Below are positions 11,180 through 23,294 of a DNA stretch of 64,000 nt, piece by piece. This DNA comes from Gliomastix tumulicola (Eukaryota; Ascomycota; Sordariomycetes; Hypocreales; Bionectriaceae). The position numbers were made by a program, and so were the translations under genes. The notes under the pieces are model-generated. The model ran no database searches and was not told the DNA's origin. It saw nothing but the letters and a program-made list of their open reading frames with translations. The first letter of the stretch is position 1. Each line of letters opens with the position of its first letter. Location: positions 248,001 through 312,000 of the forward strand of contig BCHX01000006.1 of NCBI GenBank assembly GCA_001599755.1. Direction: 5' to 3'.

Positions 11180-11991
11180 GTTGGGCGAAGGACGAGACGG
11201 GCTCTGTGCGCATGCAGTGGCTGCAGCACGTCTGGATGAGGTCGAGCGCGCCAGACGTCTGGTCAGCAAAGGAGCCGAAAGGACGCTAGTTGCTTATGTT
11301 TGTCGAAGGACAAGACCGCAGCGAGCTGCCAGATGCAGGTTCCGTTTTTGTTCGCTCGTGCCCAGGGCCAGGGTCGCATGCAAGTCGTCGGTGATCGACA
11401 CAGCAGGAGGGAGGGAGGGTGGTAGAAATGAAAATCCTCCGTTCTCAAGACGGAATGCTAAGTGCAGGCCCCAGTGTAACTGCGGAAAAAGGGTTGAGAC
11501 GGTTGGAGAATAGAGTTGGACCAGGTTGAACAGACGTCCCGGGTGCTGGCGACTTTGCTGATAAGGCGAGTGACGATCACCATGTGGTCTATCGTGGGGG
11601 CACCGCCTGGAGCTGGAGGCTTGACTAGCGTCTGGTGGGCATGCAGAGAGGGAGCAGGGCGACGTCAATGGCGTCGACGCTCGTCAGCAGTGTATGCGAA
11701 CCGGCAGGAATGTGGCGTTCGCCTTCAGGATAGATCGGGAGCGGCACGTCAGCAGCATATGCTGGCAGAGGCTGCCGCGCCAGTTGTGTGCCACCACGCA
11801 CGTAGGCGAAGGCCGGGTCAGATCGAAAGGAGGGTGCACAGCAGCCGCGCTAGCGCAAGCCCAACGGTTGGTAGTGGCGTGCGTGGCCCGGAGTTGTGGG
11901 ATTAGCAGCTGTCCCGGACGGAAAGCTTGACGGGAGTCGCAGCGACTGGTAGGTCAGCAGACGCGCGATGGTGCTGGGGAGCAGCAGAAGT

Positions 11992-12030
<39 letters not shown>

Positions 12031-15000
12031 AGGGAGAAAAGAATATCGAGAGCAGAGCCATCCGGGCAGACGAAAGGGGGCACTCTCTCTCACTCCCCGT
12101 TGTCTGCTCCATCATATTGCTTCTGCTCGTGTCTCTCCCGAACTGTCCATCGGTCAGACACACGCATGCAACCAACCAATACTAATGCAGGCGTGCGTCC
12201 CAAGTCACTCTGACTTATCAGGTAAAGCGTTTGACACTTCTCCCTATCTCTGGGGGCCCGCTTCTGGCTCAGCGTATCAGGAGGCCTAAGCAGGGATGTC
12301 TGACCACCCACGCGGTAGCGCAGCGGCCGTCGCTCTGCCAGAGTTAGACTCTCTGGGCCAGTCGTGGACTCGTGCTAACGGTTAAGCGTTGCTTCTCCAC
12401 TGATATTCCACTGATGCTCGAGGAAGCTTTAGAGCCCTTGCGGTCGACCGGGGAGGGCAGAAGAAACGACGAGGAGCGAGGAACAAAGGCGCAGGGGGCG
12501 ATAAGAGAATGGGGCCCGTGAGTAGGAGACAAAGAAGGAAGGAAACAAGGCAAGAGTCGCTACCCATGTTCCGCCCGTGGCCATCCGTAGTGGTGGGTTG
12601 GAGTGACATTGTGAGCCATGTCCTGCATCCCGGTCCACAGCGCGCTGCCTGCCGAAAGCTGGTCTGTCACACTTGGCTGTTGCTGGTGCTTGGTGGCTTG
12701 CCCTGATATGTCTCATTCCATGACTGATGAGCCTCGGGCGAGATTGCAGCGATAGCTAGCCGTAATGACGGGTAGACCAGCGACGCCGGGCGATAGGACC
12801 TGGAGCAAGTTCCGGACTGCCCCCGGTACATGTCGCAAGCCACCAAGACAGCGTCTCATGCGTCAAGATTGGATGTGATATGATGGAGTCGTCTCGCATG
12901 CATGGCAGTTTCTGGCGTGATGGGTGTGTGGGAGCTGCGGGGACCCGTAATCAATGCAGCGTCTGTGTGTGTGGCAGGGCAGCGGCTTTGGTCAGCAGCA
13001 GCTGCAGCAGCGCGTCAGCGTCATCGCGTTGGCTGTCGGTCTCAATCACATCCCGCATTTCGTCCGGCCGGGTTCGAGCACGGAGCACTGAACTATCGAT
13101 GCAGTGCGTGTCTCCATGAGAGCAGAGTCGTAGCGCGGGGCGGCACAGAGCAGGGTTCTGCGTGCAGAGATAGTGAGGTGCAGGCCGTGACAGGAAAGCC
13201 TTTGTCATGGCGATTTGCAATGTTGGCTGCAAAAAGAAACGTACGGAGGTACGTACTGATAAAGTCACGTGCACGGATGTTCGCTCCCCCACAGGGCAGG
13301 AAGGCCCCCTGAATACACCTTCCTTGCCCTGGACAAGGCCTTATTAGGGACCCCTGCACAGTAATCCTTGGACAGTGCAAATTTCCGCTACAGGGTACAC
13401 CTGCACTGTATACGCGGGGGCGGCGGACGCCGAGCTGATAACGATCTGCTGGACGACAGTGATGGGTATTACTCTTGAAAAACAGCAGGCCAATGACCGG
13501 TGACTGGCAGGGTGCGTCGGCAATTTTGTTTGAAGCTATTGACCAGCCATTTGGTGGCTTAATGGCGTCAAGTATAGCTATCGTCGCTCCCAGATTTGTC
13601 GCAACTCCCGAGTTCCAGCACTGTACGACGTTATGGCCGATATCAGCCAATATCGTTCCAGCCCCCAAGTGACGACCCAACAGCTCTTGGACGTATCAGT
13701 ATTACCCCGAGAAGACATCCGAGAACTGGACGCGAGAACCGAAAGGAGGTAAGCCCGTCACTCCGCTCAATGTCGAGAGTGGCTTACGGGTGGCTTCGGA
13801 ACATGTTGCCGAAAGCAGTCGATGCATCAAGTCGGTGAAGCTCAGACCTCACGCAGTCTGGACTCTGTGTGTGGAGGGCCTCTGCTGACGAAGGGTCTGG
13901 ATCACTGGGTAAGGGTGACATCGCGGTTGTCCAGCATCGCTAGCCTCTGCCTTATGCTAGGGTAGGGCGACAAAGGACTTGCGTCTAGAGCGCTCGTGGG
14001 ATGCTTTCCTGCTAAACTACTGGTCGACGACAAGTCGTATCCTGCACCCAGGATGGCAAATGGAAATGCCGGTGGACAAATGCTACCTGACCCCCAAGCC
14101 ATCCTTGACACCACCACAGCAGCCCCTGAGCGCGGATCCTGGCCTCAATCACGCATCCCGCGTCATACGCGCCTCCTCAAACGCCATGAAAGCCTAAGAT
14201 TCCGAGCAGCACATTAGCTCTGCTACATAAGAGCACAAAACCGGCACTTCTGGTACGTTGCAATGGCCGTGAAGGAGCTGCGACTGACCAGGTTGAGCTA
14301 TAATTGGAGGTCTTATTATGACATTAGGACTGTATCCAATGTCTCCCTCCTAAGACAAAGGTCACATTGAAAGGAAAGCGTCTAGACTTGGTGAGTCGTC
14401 TAATGTCGATCAGATTAATCCTATGTCTGCCCAGTGAAACATGGCCATGCAGACCTCGCTGTTGTACGCGTCGCTGCTTGCCATCGAGATGCGAGAGCTG
14501 CACAGCTCAGGAGAATTTAATGAATCAGATGAGGAAGACTGCAATCATACCTAAGTCAGCCTTCTCCCCAACGGGACTTGGACTCGGGTACGCGCGCTCT
14601 CATGGAGGGTTACTCTGATGCTACGCGCCACCGGAGTTCGGAACAGTCTTCCACCCAATGGCAGACGCCAAATTCCCTTTCTGGGCCAATGTTACCCCGG
14701 GTTTCTGTGGCAAAGCAAGTCCGGCCGACCGTGGACGGGCGTCGTGTCGGATAAATGCGTGTGTTCTCCGTCACTTCTACAAGCAGCCGCCCCTTTTATT
14801 ACTCTGCTTCTGGATGAGTCCGCCGAGACCCATCATTGATCTTCTCAAAGATTCCCCAGGATAATGATGAATACTCCGAATATCCACGATCGATGCTTCA
14901 ATGCTGTTCCGTTGTATGAAACGCCTTTCAGCCGCGCGGGCCATCCAACTGACGACCTTGTGATGAGTGAAGCCGAATGTAACCATCGCGAGGGTCATGC

Positions 15001-15408
15001 GACCAAATTTGCTGTTTTTAGGACAGGATTGGACGTACTGAGGTGCGGAATTGACAGGAAATTTGTCACAAACCGGAGGCCTGGTAGTGGACACGATGTG
15101 ATGATCAGAATCTACTCGTAGATCAAATGGAGGCATGGTATGGATATATGTATGGATCAAGTGCAGACTGAGGCTACTAAGCCTCAAGTGGCATGCAACA
15201 TATGGGTGAGTCACCGTCGAGGCTCGCTTCTCCTGCCCATCTGTGACCATGTTCTAAATTTGACAGATAATGCTGTGCTAGTGTATATCGTAATGCTAAG
15301 TAGGCACTCGTAGTCTACTCCCTCCACGTAGCCTGTCCAGTACCCATTGTTCTTGTATGCCTAACTGCCCATCACGCCCTCAGCTGAGGGTGCTCATGGG
15401 ATGACGAG
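11180..15408. other. 4.2-kb region without recognisable genes
   Basis: All open frames on both strands are short (the longest is about 195 codons at 13093-13680 on the minus strand) and none resembles a protein family. The stretch contains a GA dinucleotide microsatellite at about 11996-12023. It is not AT-rich, so it is not obviously RIP-decayed transposon. It may be a long 5' regulatory region for the DUF8004-like gene plus the 3' region of the next gene, or it may contain non-coding transcripts. Confidence 0.4.
11996..12023. repeat. (GA)n microsatellite
   Basis: An uninterrupted run of GA dinucleotides about 28 nt long, followed by GGGA repeats. It lies in non-coding DNA upstream of the DUF8004-like gene. 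Confidence 0.85.
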
Positions 15409-17106
15409 TTATGCATATCCCATATCACGCAGACGATTGGGTCGAGAATGCTCCTGGACCAAGCCATCTGGCTGTGTACCAGTACCAGCACGTGCTACAT
15501 CCCGAGACCTAGCCCGAGTAACACCCTTATCGCCCCAGTAGAGCCTCTTTGTACCAACAGGCACTTCATCCATCAGGTTGCTTAAAGTTTGGATATGGCC
15601 GAAAGCAGCTGGCTGCTGACTTCTCGTCGACCAAAAGGCCATGACAGTCGCGAACAATGCCACTGTAGCAAGCGCAGCTGAGACAAGAATGAGGCGAGAG
15701 GATGAAAAGTGAATGTACGTGTCGGTCATGTCCCTCGGGGGATGATCCTGAGAGCCCGTGTCTTCCTCGTTGTAGCCGTAGAGGACGATGGCTTGGCCGA
15801 CTATCCAGGACACACCAGCTTGGAGAAGTGTCATAGACATCGTAAGCCAAGATCGTAGGGTCGCCCGAGCAGGGGAGATTGCATGGGATTTGGTGCCTTC
15901 CTCGGTGTCAGCCTCCTTCCAGTCGCTCTCCTCGCGCCAAAGGTTGACAAGCAGCTCGACGCAGTGAAACACCCCGACCAAAACTCCCTGAAGCAGCAAT
16001 TGGAAGAGAAAGGCCACGAAAAACGAAAGGCCGACGCTGCCTAGGCCCGACAAGTCCAGTTCCATGTAGTCCGAGCCGTCGATCATCGTGAGGTCCCATT
16101 GCCAAGCAAAGGCACCGATCCCAGGGCAGTTGCAGTCCCTGTCGTTGTCGCGATGACCCTCCCCATAGATGGCGGAGAGCGTCAGAACGACAGCGACAAG
16201 CGCCGCAATCCAGGGAAGGCTAAGATACCACCGAACAAAGGATCCGACATTCCAAAGGCGGGGTTGCCAATTTCGAGGACGGACAGGGTCGGTAGATCTG
16301 ACTGTCCTTTCGACAACCGATCGCATGGAGCGGGACATTTCGTGTTGGATGAGCTGCTGATCGTGAAGCTTCTTGACCGTCCACAGCGCAGAGGGATTCC
16401 AAGACCAGGGCCGATTCTGATGACCGTGAAGACACATCATTGCGGTTACAGCTGAGCCACCGAGCCCGACGCCTAGGGATAACAGTGCTATTCCATTCAC
16501 TGTCCAAGAATGATTATCCTCGAGGTCATTTTCGGGGTTGTCGTCAATGGTGTTCTTGTCATTGTTCCCGTACTGGTCATCAAAGGTGGTACGGATCGAC
16601 CGGACGATTATCAGTTGCGTGGATGCATAGACCAGCATGCTAGAAACAGCCGAGGTGATGGCCATAAGCCAGCCGTGTCTGAAGCTGCCAGGTATGACTT
16701 GAAACAAGCGGAAGTTATGATTCCAACCCAACTTTCTCTTCTCTGCGAGCTCCCAACGATACGAAACAGCGTGAACGTAGTCCAAAGAGCTCATGCAGAC
16801 GGTGACGATGATGTTCAGAGTCAGATCTACTCCAAGCTCCATGGCTAGATCGTTCAACACGATTGGCTTCTTCGGAAGCATGGCGTTGCCGGCGCCCATG
16901 GCAATAATTGTTGCAGCGCCGGCTAGGCAAGCTATGGCGAGAAGCGAGACCGCAGCGATGACCCATTTCATATATGTAGCCGTGCTTGTGTGATCGGCTC
17001 TGCCATGGTCATTGTCATCGGTAGGCCTGTTGGCGCCATTCGGAGCACCGTTGGCTAGAGACCGTCGTCCACCCACGGTATTACGTCCATTTGGGTTTTG
17101 CGGCAT
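15409..17106 (-). CDS. Uncharacterised multi-pass membrane protein
   Basis: The frame from the first ATG at 17106 encodes 565 residues. It stays open for at least 50 more codons upstream without an ATG, so an extra 5' exon is possible; an acceptor-like CGACAG lies near 17300. After about 40 polar residues come hydrophobic segments: about residues 43-73, 85-105 (with MSSLDYVHAVSYRWEL following), 150-170, 208-230, 300-320, 350-385, 430-455 and 470-500. This gives roughly eight to ten membrane spans with a large loop rich in Asp and Asn. It resembles anonymous large membrane proteins that are expanded in plant-associated ascomycetes, but I cannot name a transporter or enzyme family. The C-terminus is basic and probably cytosolic. 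Confidence 0.75.
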   Translation of the reverse strand: MPQNPNGRNTVGGRRSLANGAPNGANRPTDDNDHGRADHTSTATYMKWVIAAVSLLAIACLAGAATIIAMGAGNAMLPKKPIVLNDLAMELGVDLTLNIIVTVCMSSLDYVHAVSYRWELAEKRKLGWNHNFRLFQVIPGSFRHGWLMAITSAVSSMLVYASTQLIIVRSIRTTFDDQYGNNDKNTIDDNPENDLEDNHSWTVNGIALLSLGVGLGGSAVTAMMCLHGHQNRPWSWNPSALWTVKKLHDQQLIQHEMSRSMRSVVERTVRSTDPVRPRNWQPRLWNVGSFVRWYLSLPWIAALVAVVLTLSAIYGEGHRDNDRDCNCPGIGAFAWQWDLTMIDGSDYMELDLSGLGSVGLSFFVAFLFQLLLQGVLVGVFHCVELLVNLWREESDWKEADTEEGTKSHAISPARATLRSWLTMSMTLLQAGVSWIVGQAIVLYGYNEEDTGSQDHPPRDMTDTYIHFSSSRLILVSAALATVALFATVMAFWSTRSQQPAAFGHIQTLSNLMDEVPVGTKRLYWGDKGVTRARSRDVARAGTGTQPDGLVQEHSRPNRLRDMGYA

Positions 17107-18319
17107 GTAAACGGAAGTCGGATCAGAGAGGACGGGTGTGTATTTGGTAGTCGAGGTTGAGTGACCAAGATGGGATGAATCCAGAGGATGAAAGGACTCA
17201 GCGGTGGTGGACAAAAAGCTGACCGACGGTGGAGTGATACAGGGCGAGAGCGTGGCTTCGGTAAAGAGTGTCACAAGGACGTTTGGGGGGCTGGAGCTGC
17301 AAGTCTGTCGATATCGTCAGGGAACAGTTGTTGGGAGTGTAACAGGCGGCTGAGGAACATGTCAAGCTGTCAGTGACATGGTTGCTGAGTATAGTCGTGA
17401 AAGTTGAGAACAGAGAACTTTAGATATGGCGATGGCGTGGTGACGGGGAAAATGCAAAGAATCAGAGGCAATATGAGTTCTTAAGTACACCACAAACAGC
17501 CGCTGGCACGGCGAGACATACCCCAAGGCGCAAGCAAGGCATCTCGTATTCCAGCAGTCATGTGTCTGTTGTGAGACCTGTGGACGCTGGACGCGTACTC
17601 TCTCTAGAAGCTGAGCCTTATCGGGAGAATTGCGTGCTTGTGGCTAGCCCAAGACGGGACGATGGCAACTGTGATGGCTCGCCCACCATCACGCACTGCC
17701 ACTGCGGCGTCGGGATGCCTTTCGCCTTGTCTTAGAACGCCGCCCTAAGCTAGATTTAGACGCTAAGGAAAAGCAAAAGCCTTGTCGTCATTGCTCAGCT
17801 GGCCGCCGTTCACCGACTATGATTAATGCTAATCATTTCGGAGAGAAAGATCACCTAGCAGGTCGAGGTTGGATGCACTAATGTACCCGATTTCCGCTGC
17901 CACAGCTGATATCATGGTTTGAAAATTCCCTAAAACTTAAGCTTAGTAATTAAGCTTGAGCTCTCTCGTGATTATCCGCAAGGATTTCCTTTTCTTGACT
18001 ACGGTCTTGCACTGTCTCAGTTACGCCGCCCGGCTTGCAGGCAATGCCATCATCGATGCCTAACAAGGCCCACATCTTCGGTGAGAGAAGCGACTGGAGC
18101 TTTCTGTGGTGATTCAGATGATGCAATTCTGGCATAAGTGATCACGCTAAATATAGCTACAAAAGAAGCCTGGAAGGCCCTCACGCTCCTCAACCGCGCT
18201 GGTCCTGACGACGTTAACGAGTGCTCTGAAGACACCAACGAGCGCCTCCAGGTGTGGCAGTCTTAGCACCAGCTTCCCGACATTCAGTTTTCTTCATACA
18301 TGTACTCATCCTGCTTGCT
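17107..18319. other. Intergenic region
   Basis: About 1.2 kb between the membrane-protein gene and the 3' end of the HET gene. Apart from the possible upstream exon discussed for the neighbouring gene, only short open frames occur. A stretch around 18150-18260 can be read as a short protein-like segment on the plus strand, but stops close it on both sides. Confidence 0.45.
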
Positions 18320-20599
18320 TCAAGTGACGATGAGCTCGACCTCCTGCGTAACCAGCTCCTCCCATGCCGGCTTCCAGATCCTCCCCAGCGCCCTGCGGAA
18401 CACTTCATTGTTGTCTCCACGCCGTCCAATCCACAACACGTTGACCACCTGGTAAGTGTCTATATCCCCCAGCTCCAACCTCCCTCTTACCTCGCTAAAC
18501 AGGGAGGCGGTAGATGGGGAAGATGCTGCTGCCCTGACATTCATCGCGGCTTCGGATATGGCAATGACCTCGCAGAGCTCCTTCTCTGCGGGAACATATG
18601 TCGCACCCCTCTCGAGGTTCAGCGTTAGACGACCGCACCAGAACTCATCTGGCGTCTCGAGGTCGACTTCAATAGCGATAGGGCCACCTCCCTCCTGAAG
18701 CTCCTTCTCTATCCTCTCGCGTACATCGGCCTCGATTCGGATGTATACCCAAGTAGCCAGCCCCTGAAACCGGAGCTGAGGCTCGAACGTGCGGAAATCA
18801 ACGTCCCTATAGCGTACAAAGGGTGGGATCGGATACGAGAACCGAGGCCGAGGGACAACATGCTGCAGCCAATCATCAAGGTAATACGCCTGATTTGTCC
18901 ATCTGTCGACGTGCTTCGTCCACCCCTGTGGCAGGACACCCCCTTTGCGAATGATGTTGGCGAGGGTTTTGCGCACGACGTGATACGTATTGTCAACTGG
19001 TGTCCAGCGGCCGTCAGAAACGAGACGCTTATGCCATTTGGCCATTGGTGAGAGTGTCAAGGGCCCTCGGGGGAAAGCGTAGTCCTCGGCGGCGGCCCAG
19101 AGATCGAAGTTCAGGTGACCGGTCCACGAGATCCACGACCAGGTAGGGAACCTGACATCACTACCGACATCTAGTGGCGGAGGAAGGTCAGGGTCGCTTC
19201 GTAAATTCGCTCCTCCGGCGCTGAAGGAGGCAGACGAAGACGAGTCGAACCGCGATGGGGAGACATCCCACAGAAGCCCGAGATCAAACGTATACTCTGC
19301 TATTCCATGCAGCAATCCTCCCGGAAACCAGCCCTCCATCGGTGCCATGAGCCCCGCGAAGGCATTGACGGTGTCCGAGGACCTGGTCAGGTCTCTTGTG
19401 GCATATTCAGCCGCCAAACGCCCGTACGCCGTGATGCTTGGCCACGTCACAGCGCCTATCTTTGTGTGGTTGGCGCGGTCGGGTGAGAGCGCGAAGCCGG
19501 GCCTCTCGCTCGGACGGGAAATGTCTTCGGTCCAATGATCACCAAAGCAGGACCATGTCGCCGTGTTCTCATCGATCGCCAGAACGCGACAGGAGAAGAT
19601 CTTCTCCTGGAGAGTCCATCCGCGAGTATTCCAGCGCGTGCTGACCGAGTCGATCCGGGAAGCCGTGTGACTGGCCTGGACGAGGGTCTGCGACGGTAAA
19701 GAGATGACTTCTGGTCGCGATGACGAGGGTGAGGTTACGCGAGGAATGCCAGCATCTGCATGATCACTGGACAGGGCGACGATGGTGAAGTAGGCGCACG
19801 CATAGACCGACCCCATTGCGCGCAGCCGTGCCTGGTTGACCTCATAATCGTCATCCTGAACGATACAGACGCTGTCCACCCAGAGATACCTCACGCCCAG
19901 CTCCTTCGTCAGCGCCACTGCATCTCTCACTGTCTTAGGCAGTTGGTACCGCGCCTCTGCAAATGCCCCGGGACGGCACAGATCTCGGATATTGGCTCTC
20001 CGCGCCTGCAGGATACCATCTGTCGATCTCCCACCCCATACATAGGACAGAGCGACGTAGGCGACGTCCTGTTTCCCTCGCTCCTCCGGAGGGGTGACTA
20101 TGCACTGGTCCTCGACGTCGATGAAGCTGAGCGTCGCGTTGGGGAGCAGATAGCGGTCGTTCGCGCGGCTGCACAGATGCTCGTGGGTGGCATCGCAGCG
20201 ATGGATCCAGGACTTCACCAGTGGAATGTTGATGCAGCCGGAGTCGATGAGCCTCGCGTGCGGCTGCGTCGGATCCGCGGTGCTCGTAGTGAAGTACGAG
20301 ATGGAGGGCTGGCTCTTGAGGTCGGTGTTTGAGGGATCAGAAGTAGAGATGCTCAGTCGCGGCTGGTGGTAGGAGAGACGCGCCGTGAGGCTGCTCTTCG
20401 GCGTATCTTTGGTGAGCGTCGCCGTGCTCTGCAGGATGGCGCTGCAGGAGGGGCAGTCATGACTTCTGGAGGTCACATCCTCCACTGACCCAAGCTCGAG
20501 ATCGATATCCTGGTATTGATGAGCGCGTCCAGGACGGTAGTCGGCGTCATACTGGGCGAGTGTCTCCGACAGCAAAGAGCATATCGTACACGTAGCCAT
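18320..20599 (-). CDS. HET-domain protein (heterokaryon incompatibility type)
   Basis: Intronless, 759 residues from the ATG at 20599 (MATCTICSLLSE). The open frame extends 36 codons further, but only to a TTG. The HET core is clear: YVALSYVWGG at residues 181-190, RYLWVDSVCI at about 237-246, and TRGWTLQEKIFS about 100 residues later, the three hallmark blocks of the domain. The N-terminal segment carries CTIC and CPSC pairs that often precede HET domains in this subclass. HET proteins trigger programmed cell death when genetically different hyphae fuse, usually through a partner locus. No NACHT or other signalling domain is attached, so this is the common stand-alone type. A second HET gene lies about 5.7 kb away on the other side of a carbohydrate gene group. 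Confidence 0.92.
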   Translation of the reverse strand: MATCTICSLLSETLAQYDADYRPGRAHQYQDIDLELGSVEDVTSRSHDCPSCSAILQSTATLTKDTPKSSLTARLSYHQPRLSISTSDPSNTDLKSQPSISYFTTSTADPTQPHARLIDSGCINIPLVKSWIHRCDATHEHLCSRANDRYLLPNATLSFIDVEDQCIVTPPEERGKQDVAYVALSYVWGGRSTDGILQARRANIRDLCRPGAFAEARYQLPKTVRDAVALTKELGVRYLWVDSVCIVQDDDYEVNQARLRAMGSVYACAYFTIVALSSDHADAGIPRVTSPSSSRPEVISLPSQTLVQASHTASRIDSVSTRWNTRGWTLQEKIFSCRVLAIDENTATWSCFGDHWTEDISRPSERPGFALSPDRANHTKIGAVTWPSITAYGRLAAEYATRDLTRSSDTVNAFAGLMAPMEGWFPGGLLHGIAEYTFDLGLLWDVSPSRFDSSSSASFSAGGANLRSDPDLPPPLDVGSDVRFPTWSWISWTGHLNFDLWAAAEDYAFPRGPLTLSPMAKWHKRLVSDGRWTPVDNTYHVVRKTLANIIRKGGVLPQGWTKHVDRWTNQAYYLDDWLQHVVPRPRFSYPIPPFVRYRDVDFRTFEPQLRFQGLATWVYIRIEADVRERIEKELQEGGGPIAIEVDLETPDEFWCGRLTLNLERGATYVPAEKELCEVIAISEAAMNVRAAASSPSTASLFSEVRGRLELGDIDTYQVVNVLWIGRRGDNNEVFRRALGRIWKPAWEELVTQEVELIVT

Positions 20600-20822
20600 T
20601 TTGGAGATGAAGGAGGAGAATTTCAGGAGGCGGCTCTGAGGTTTGAGATTTGCCGCTAATGCTGCAAGTAAGACGGCATTCCGCGGCGTGGCTGCATATG
20701 TCGCCAAGTGGCACAGAACTAAAAAAGGGTCTATTTAAAGAATCCTATGCTACACAGATGTACCAATGAGTCACTTTGTATATGATGTTCAGTCAACATG
20801 TTTTCCGCAGCGAAGACGTTCC

Positions 20823-21869
20823 CTACAGCGGATGGGCGTCGAAGAACTCGATGATGATGGGCGTAGCATCAAACTCGGCCACATCGCCCTCGTTATCCGT
20901 GTTCTCCGTCGTGGCAGGCCAGTCGTGCCCAATCACCGCGTCAAACACGTGTCTCACCAGTCCCCCACCGTAACGCGTGATGGTCGTGTTCGGCGTGTCG
21001 TCAGCCAGCTGCTCCGTCTCGCCGTCCGTGCTGAGCCCATCATTCACGGCCCAGCTCTCTACCCACCATGGAATGTGTGGGAGACATTGGCCTCTCCTCT
21101 GGTCGCCTTCGTAACGAGCTGTTTCGTCTTTGCCGCCGTGGAACTCGATCATAGGGACATTGTCTCGGCCGGGCGAGCAGGGGATATCGAACTCGAAGGG
21201 CGCCTCGCACGGCTGAGCATCGGTGTAGAAGGCGCCCGAGACTGGGGCAAACGCAGAAATCGTCGTAGATAGAGTGTCATCGCAGGCGAGGATGTTGCCG
21301 ATCAGGCCGCCGCCCTGGGATTTCCCCGAGGCGAAGAGACGGTCCGTGTCGAGGCAGTATGTCTCCTGGAGGGCTTCCAAGATGGAGGATGTGAATGAGA
21401 TGTCGTCGGCATCGATGTCGGGATCAATAGACCAATAACGCTGTTTATGTCAACGGATATTCCCTAGATAAGATGGATCGGCGACACGTACCTTGGCGCA
21501 GGTGTCGTCTTCGTCACAGTCTGGCCGAGACGTGCCCTCGGGATACACGACGAACTTGTCCGTGTTGTACTCCTCGGAAGTAAACAAGTCCAGGTTGATC
21601 TGGTTCTCCGGATTTTGGGAACCGCCATGATATGAGAGGATGAGCGCCGCAGGGTTGCTGATGGAATACTCGGGAGGGATGAAGACTACATAGCGTCTAT
21701 CGCCGATAAAAGCATCATGGGAGCTCCCCGGTTCCTGTCCATTAGGGAGCGGGCTACCACAACCTGCCGAGGAAGCCCTCGCGGCGACAGCGGCTGCAAA
21801 GGCAGAAATTCCAGTAAAGAGCTTGAAGAACATGATTGACCGTATTCTTTGAGTATGTACTGCTGCCAT
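20823..21869 (-). CDS. Secreted feruloyl-esterase / PHB-depolymerase-type esterase
   Basis: Two exons, 21492-21869 and 20823-21440, joined across a 51-nt intron (GTACGT donor, CAG acceptor, phase 0) give 331 residues. A hydrophobic signal-peptide segment follows either the first ATG or Met13 (MFFKLFTGISAFAAAVAARA). Next comes the alpha/beta-hydrolase fold: YVVFIPPEY, an oxyanion-loop SYHGG at about residue 80, and the nucleophile elbow ASGKSQGGG with Ser167. The catalytic Asp and His probably lie in the C-terminal part around HGGKDET and GHDWP. This is the family of fungal type-C/CE1-like feruloyl esterases that release ferulate from arabinoxylan outside the cell. The exact substrate cannot be read from sequence. 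The adjacent GH3 fragment and sugar transporter fit a plant-cell-wall role. Confidence 0.85.
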
Positions 21870-22604
21870 TTTCGACGGCTTTCTCGTCGGAGCTACTTAT
21901 ACATCGTCACGTCGTCACTCTGCTCGGCATTCGGTGATAGCAGCTCGTATTGTCTTCATGCCCCTTGTATAGCTGGAGTCATGCGCCGGCAAAAATCTCA
22001 CCATGTTCCCCTGAAGGCGTAGCTCGTGTCAGCAACTTCCCGGCTAGTCATCTCGGACTTGACGTTGCGGTCGTAAGCCGCACGGAAGGGATCGGCAAAA
22101 AGCACCGTCGAACAGGGGCCGGCCCGGGCTTTGCATCGGGACTCCGGGTGTTGGTGGATTTAAGGCCTCGTGGTTGTGATATTGGATGACTTTTGATGAA
22201 GGGGAAAGTTGTGGAGGTTGGGTAAATAATTGTGTGGGTAGCCCCAGCTACATCACCTCGGTCACTTACGATGAGTATTCATAGTAGGACGGCACTTTTT
22301 ACTTGTTGGCAATGGGACTTGATGCATTCACTTCGTAGTCTATCTCTTGATGAAGACTAATCCGGCGGTTGAGCGTGGGTGGAAGAATGCCAGCCCCTTC
22401 ATCAACAGGCGTTGCCAAGTGGTCTGCCGATGAAGTACCCCAAGAAAGTGCAAAAGTTCGTCACGTGTTGGTAAGTTGATGGATGACTTATGCTTTACAC
22501 AAGCATCGTGCACGACAAAGGGGATAGCTATTGAAACGTGGCAACATGCCTTGCTAGCTTTCTTTTCTGTTGATATTGAACGTTGAATAGTAAATTTACA
22601 TCCA
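21870..22604. other. Intergenic region upstream of the esterase
   Basis: About 735 nt with no credible open frame. It holds the esterase promoter on the right-hand side of that gene and the 3' region of the GH3 fragment. Confidence 0.45.
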
Positions 22605-23294
22605 TCACACCCCTGACCACATTACAGTCTGTTTCACCTTAATGAGCTCCTCAACATCGAGCTCAGGGGTGAGGCATGCCGTGCCAATGATGGATACACG
22701 ATAGGTCCCTACCTGAACACACCACATATCTTCCTTCTCATCCCAGAAAGACATGGCATATGGATCGATACCTATAGTCACGCTTGCTTCCTCGCCGGGC
22801 TGGAGAAACGCCTTGGAAAACCCATGTAGCTCGCGACAGGGCCTCGGCACAGAGGCCTCCGCGGCAGAGATATACAGCTGGAGTACCTCAGCACCGGCCC
22901 TGTTACCCGTATTCCGCAGCGTGACACGGACAGCGCCGCTGAGCTTTCCCTGCGGAGTGAGAGAAGTATCCTCGGTGAGCGCTGCATCCCGCATCTCGAA
23001 TCTTGTAAACGAGAGACCGTGGCCAAAGGGCCACAGGGGCTCAATACGAGTAGCATCGTACCATCGGTAGCCGACATAGACATCCTCGCCAAACAGCACA
23101 CGGCCTCCCGAGTCACCGAAGTTCAGATAGGCTGGATTGTCGGAGAGCTTCTTCGGCCAGGTGATGGGCAGCTTGCCGCTTGGGTTGAAATCGCCAAACA
23201 GCACGTCAGCGATAGCAGTGCCTGTTTCATTGCCACCGTACCATGCCTGCACAATAGAGGGCACGCGCGAGTCAGATAAAGGCAGCAAGTACAA
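22605..23294 (-). pseudogene. GH3 beta-glucosidase fragment (C-terminal half only)
   Basis: A 229-codon open frame encodes the C-terminal part of a glycoside hydrolase family 3 beta-glucosidase. It begins in the middle of the alpha/beta sandwich domain (VPSIVQAWYGGNETG, then ADVLFGDFNPSGKLPITWP), continues through YVGYRWYDA and PLWPFGHGLSFT, and ends in a fibronectin-III-like domain. The whole N-terminal barrel with the catalytic aspartate, normally more than 350 residues, is missing. The frame has no ATG: it opens from a TTG, and an in-frame TAG lies a little upstream near 23331. No GH3 exons are visible in the 350 nt before the divergent transporter gene. It is therefore most likely a truncated relic, perhaps from deletion between the GH3 and transporter promoters. 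The remaining reading frame is intact, so the loss looks recent or the piece is still under constraint. Confidence 0.8.

Noticed and set aside
11180..11269. N-terminal extension of the DUF8004-like protein that looks like a mitochondrial presequence
   Set aside because: It starts from TTG, not ATG; the first ATG is at 11179.
12310..12390. tRNA-like box A (TAGCGCAGCGG)
   Set aside because: No box B at the right distance and the acceptor stem does not pair.
13093..13680. 195-codon minus-strand open frame in the 4-kb empty region
   Set aside because: No family resemblance, no signal or domain. A frame of this length can occur by chance in this base composition.
18140..18260. Short protein-like segment near the HET gene's 3' end
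   Set aside because: Stops on both sides and no family match; too short to call a relic.
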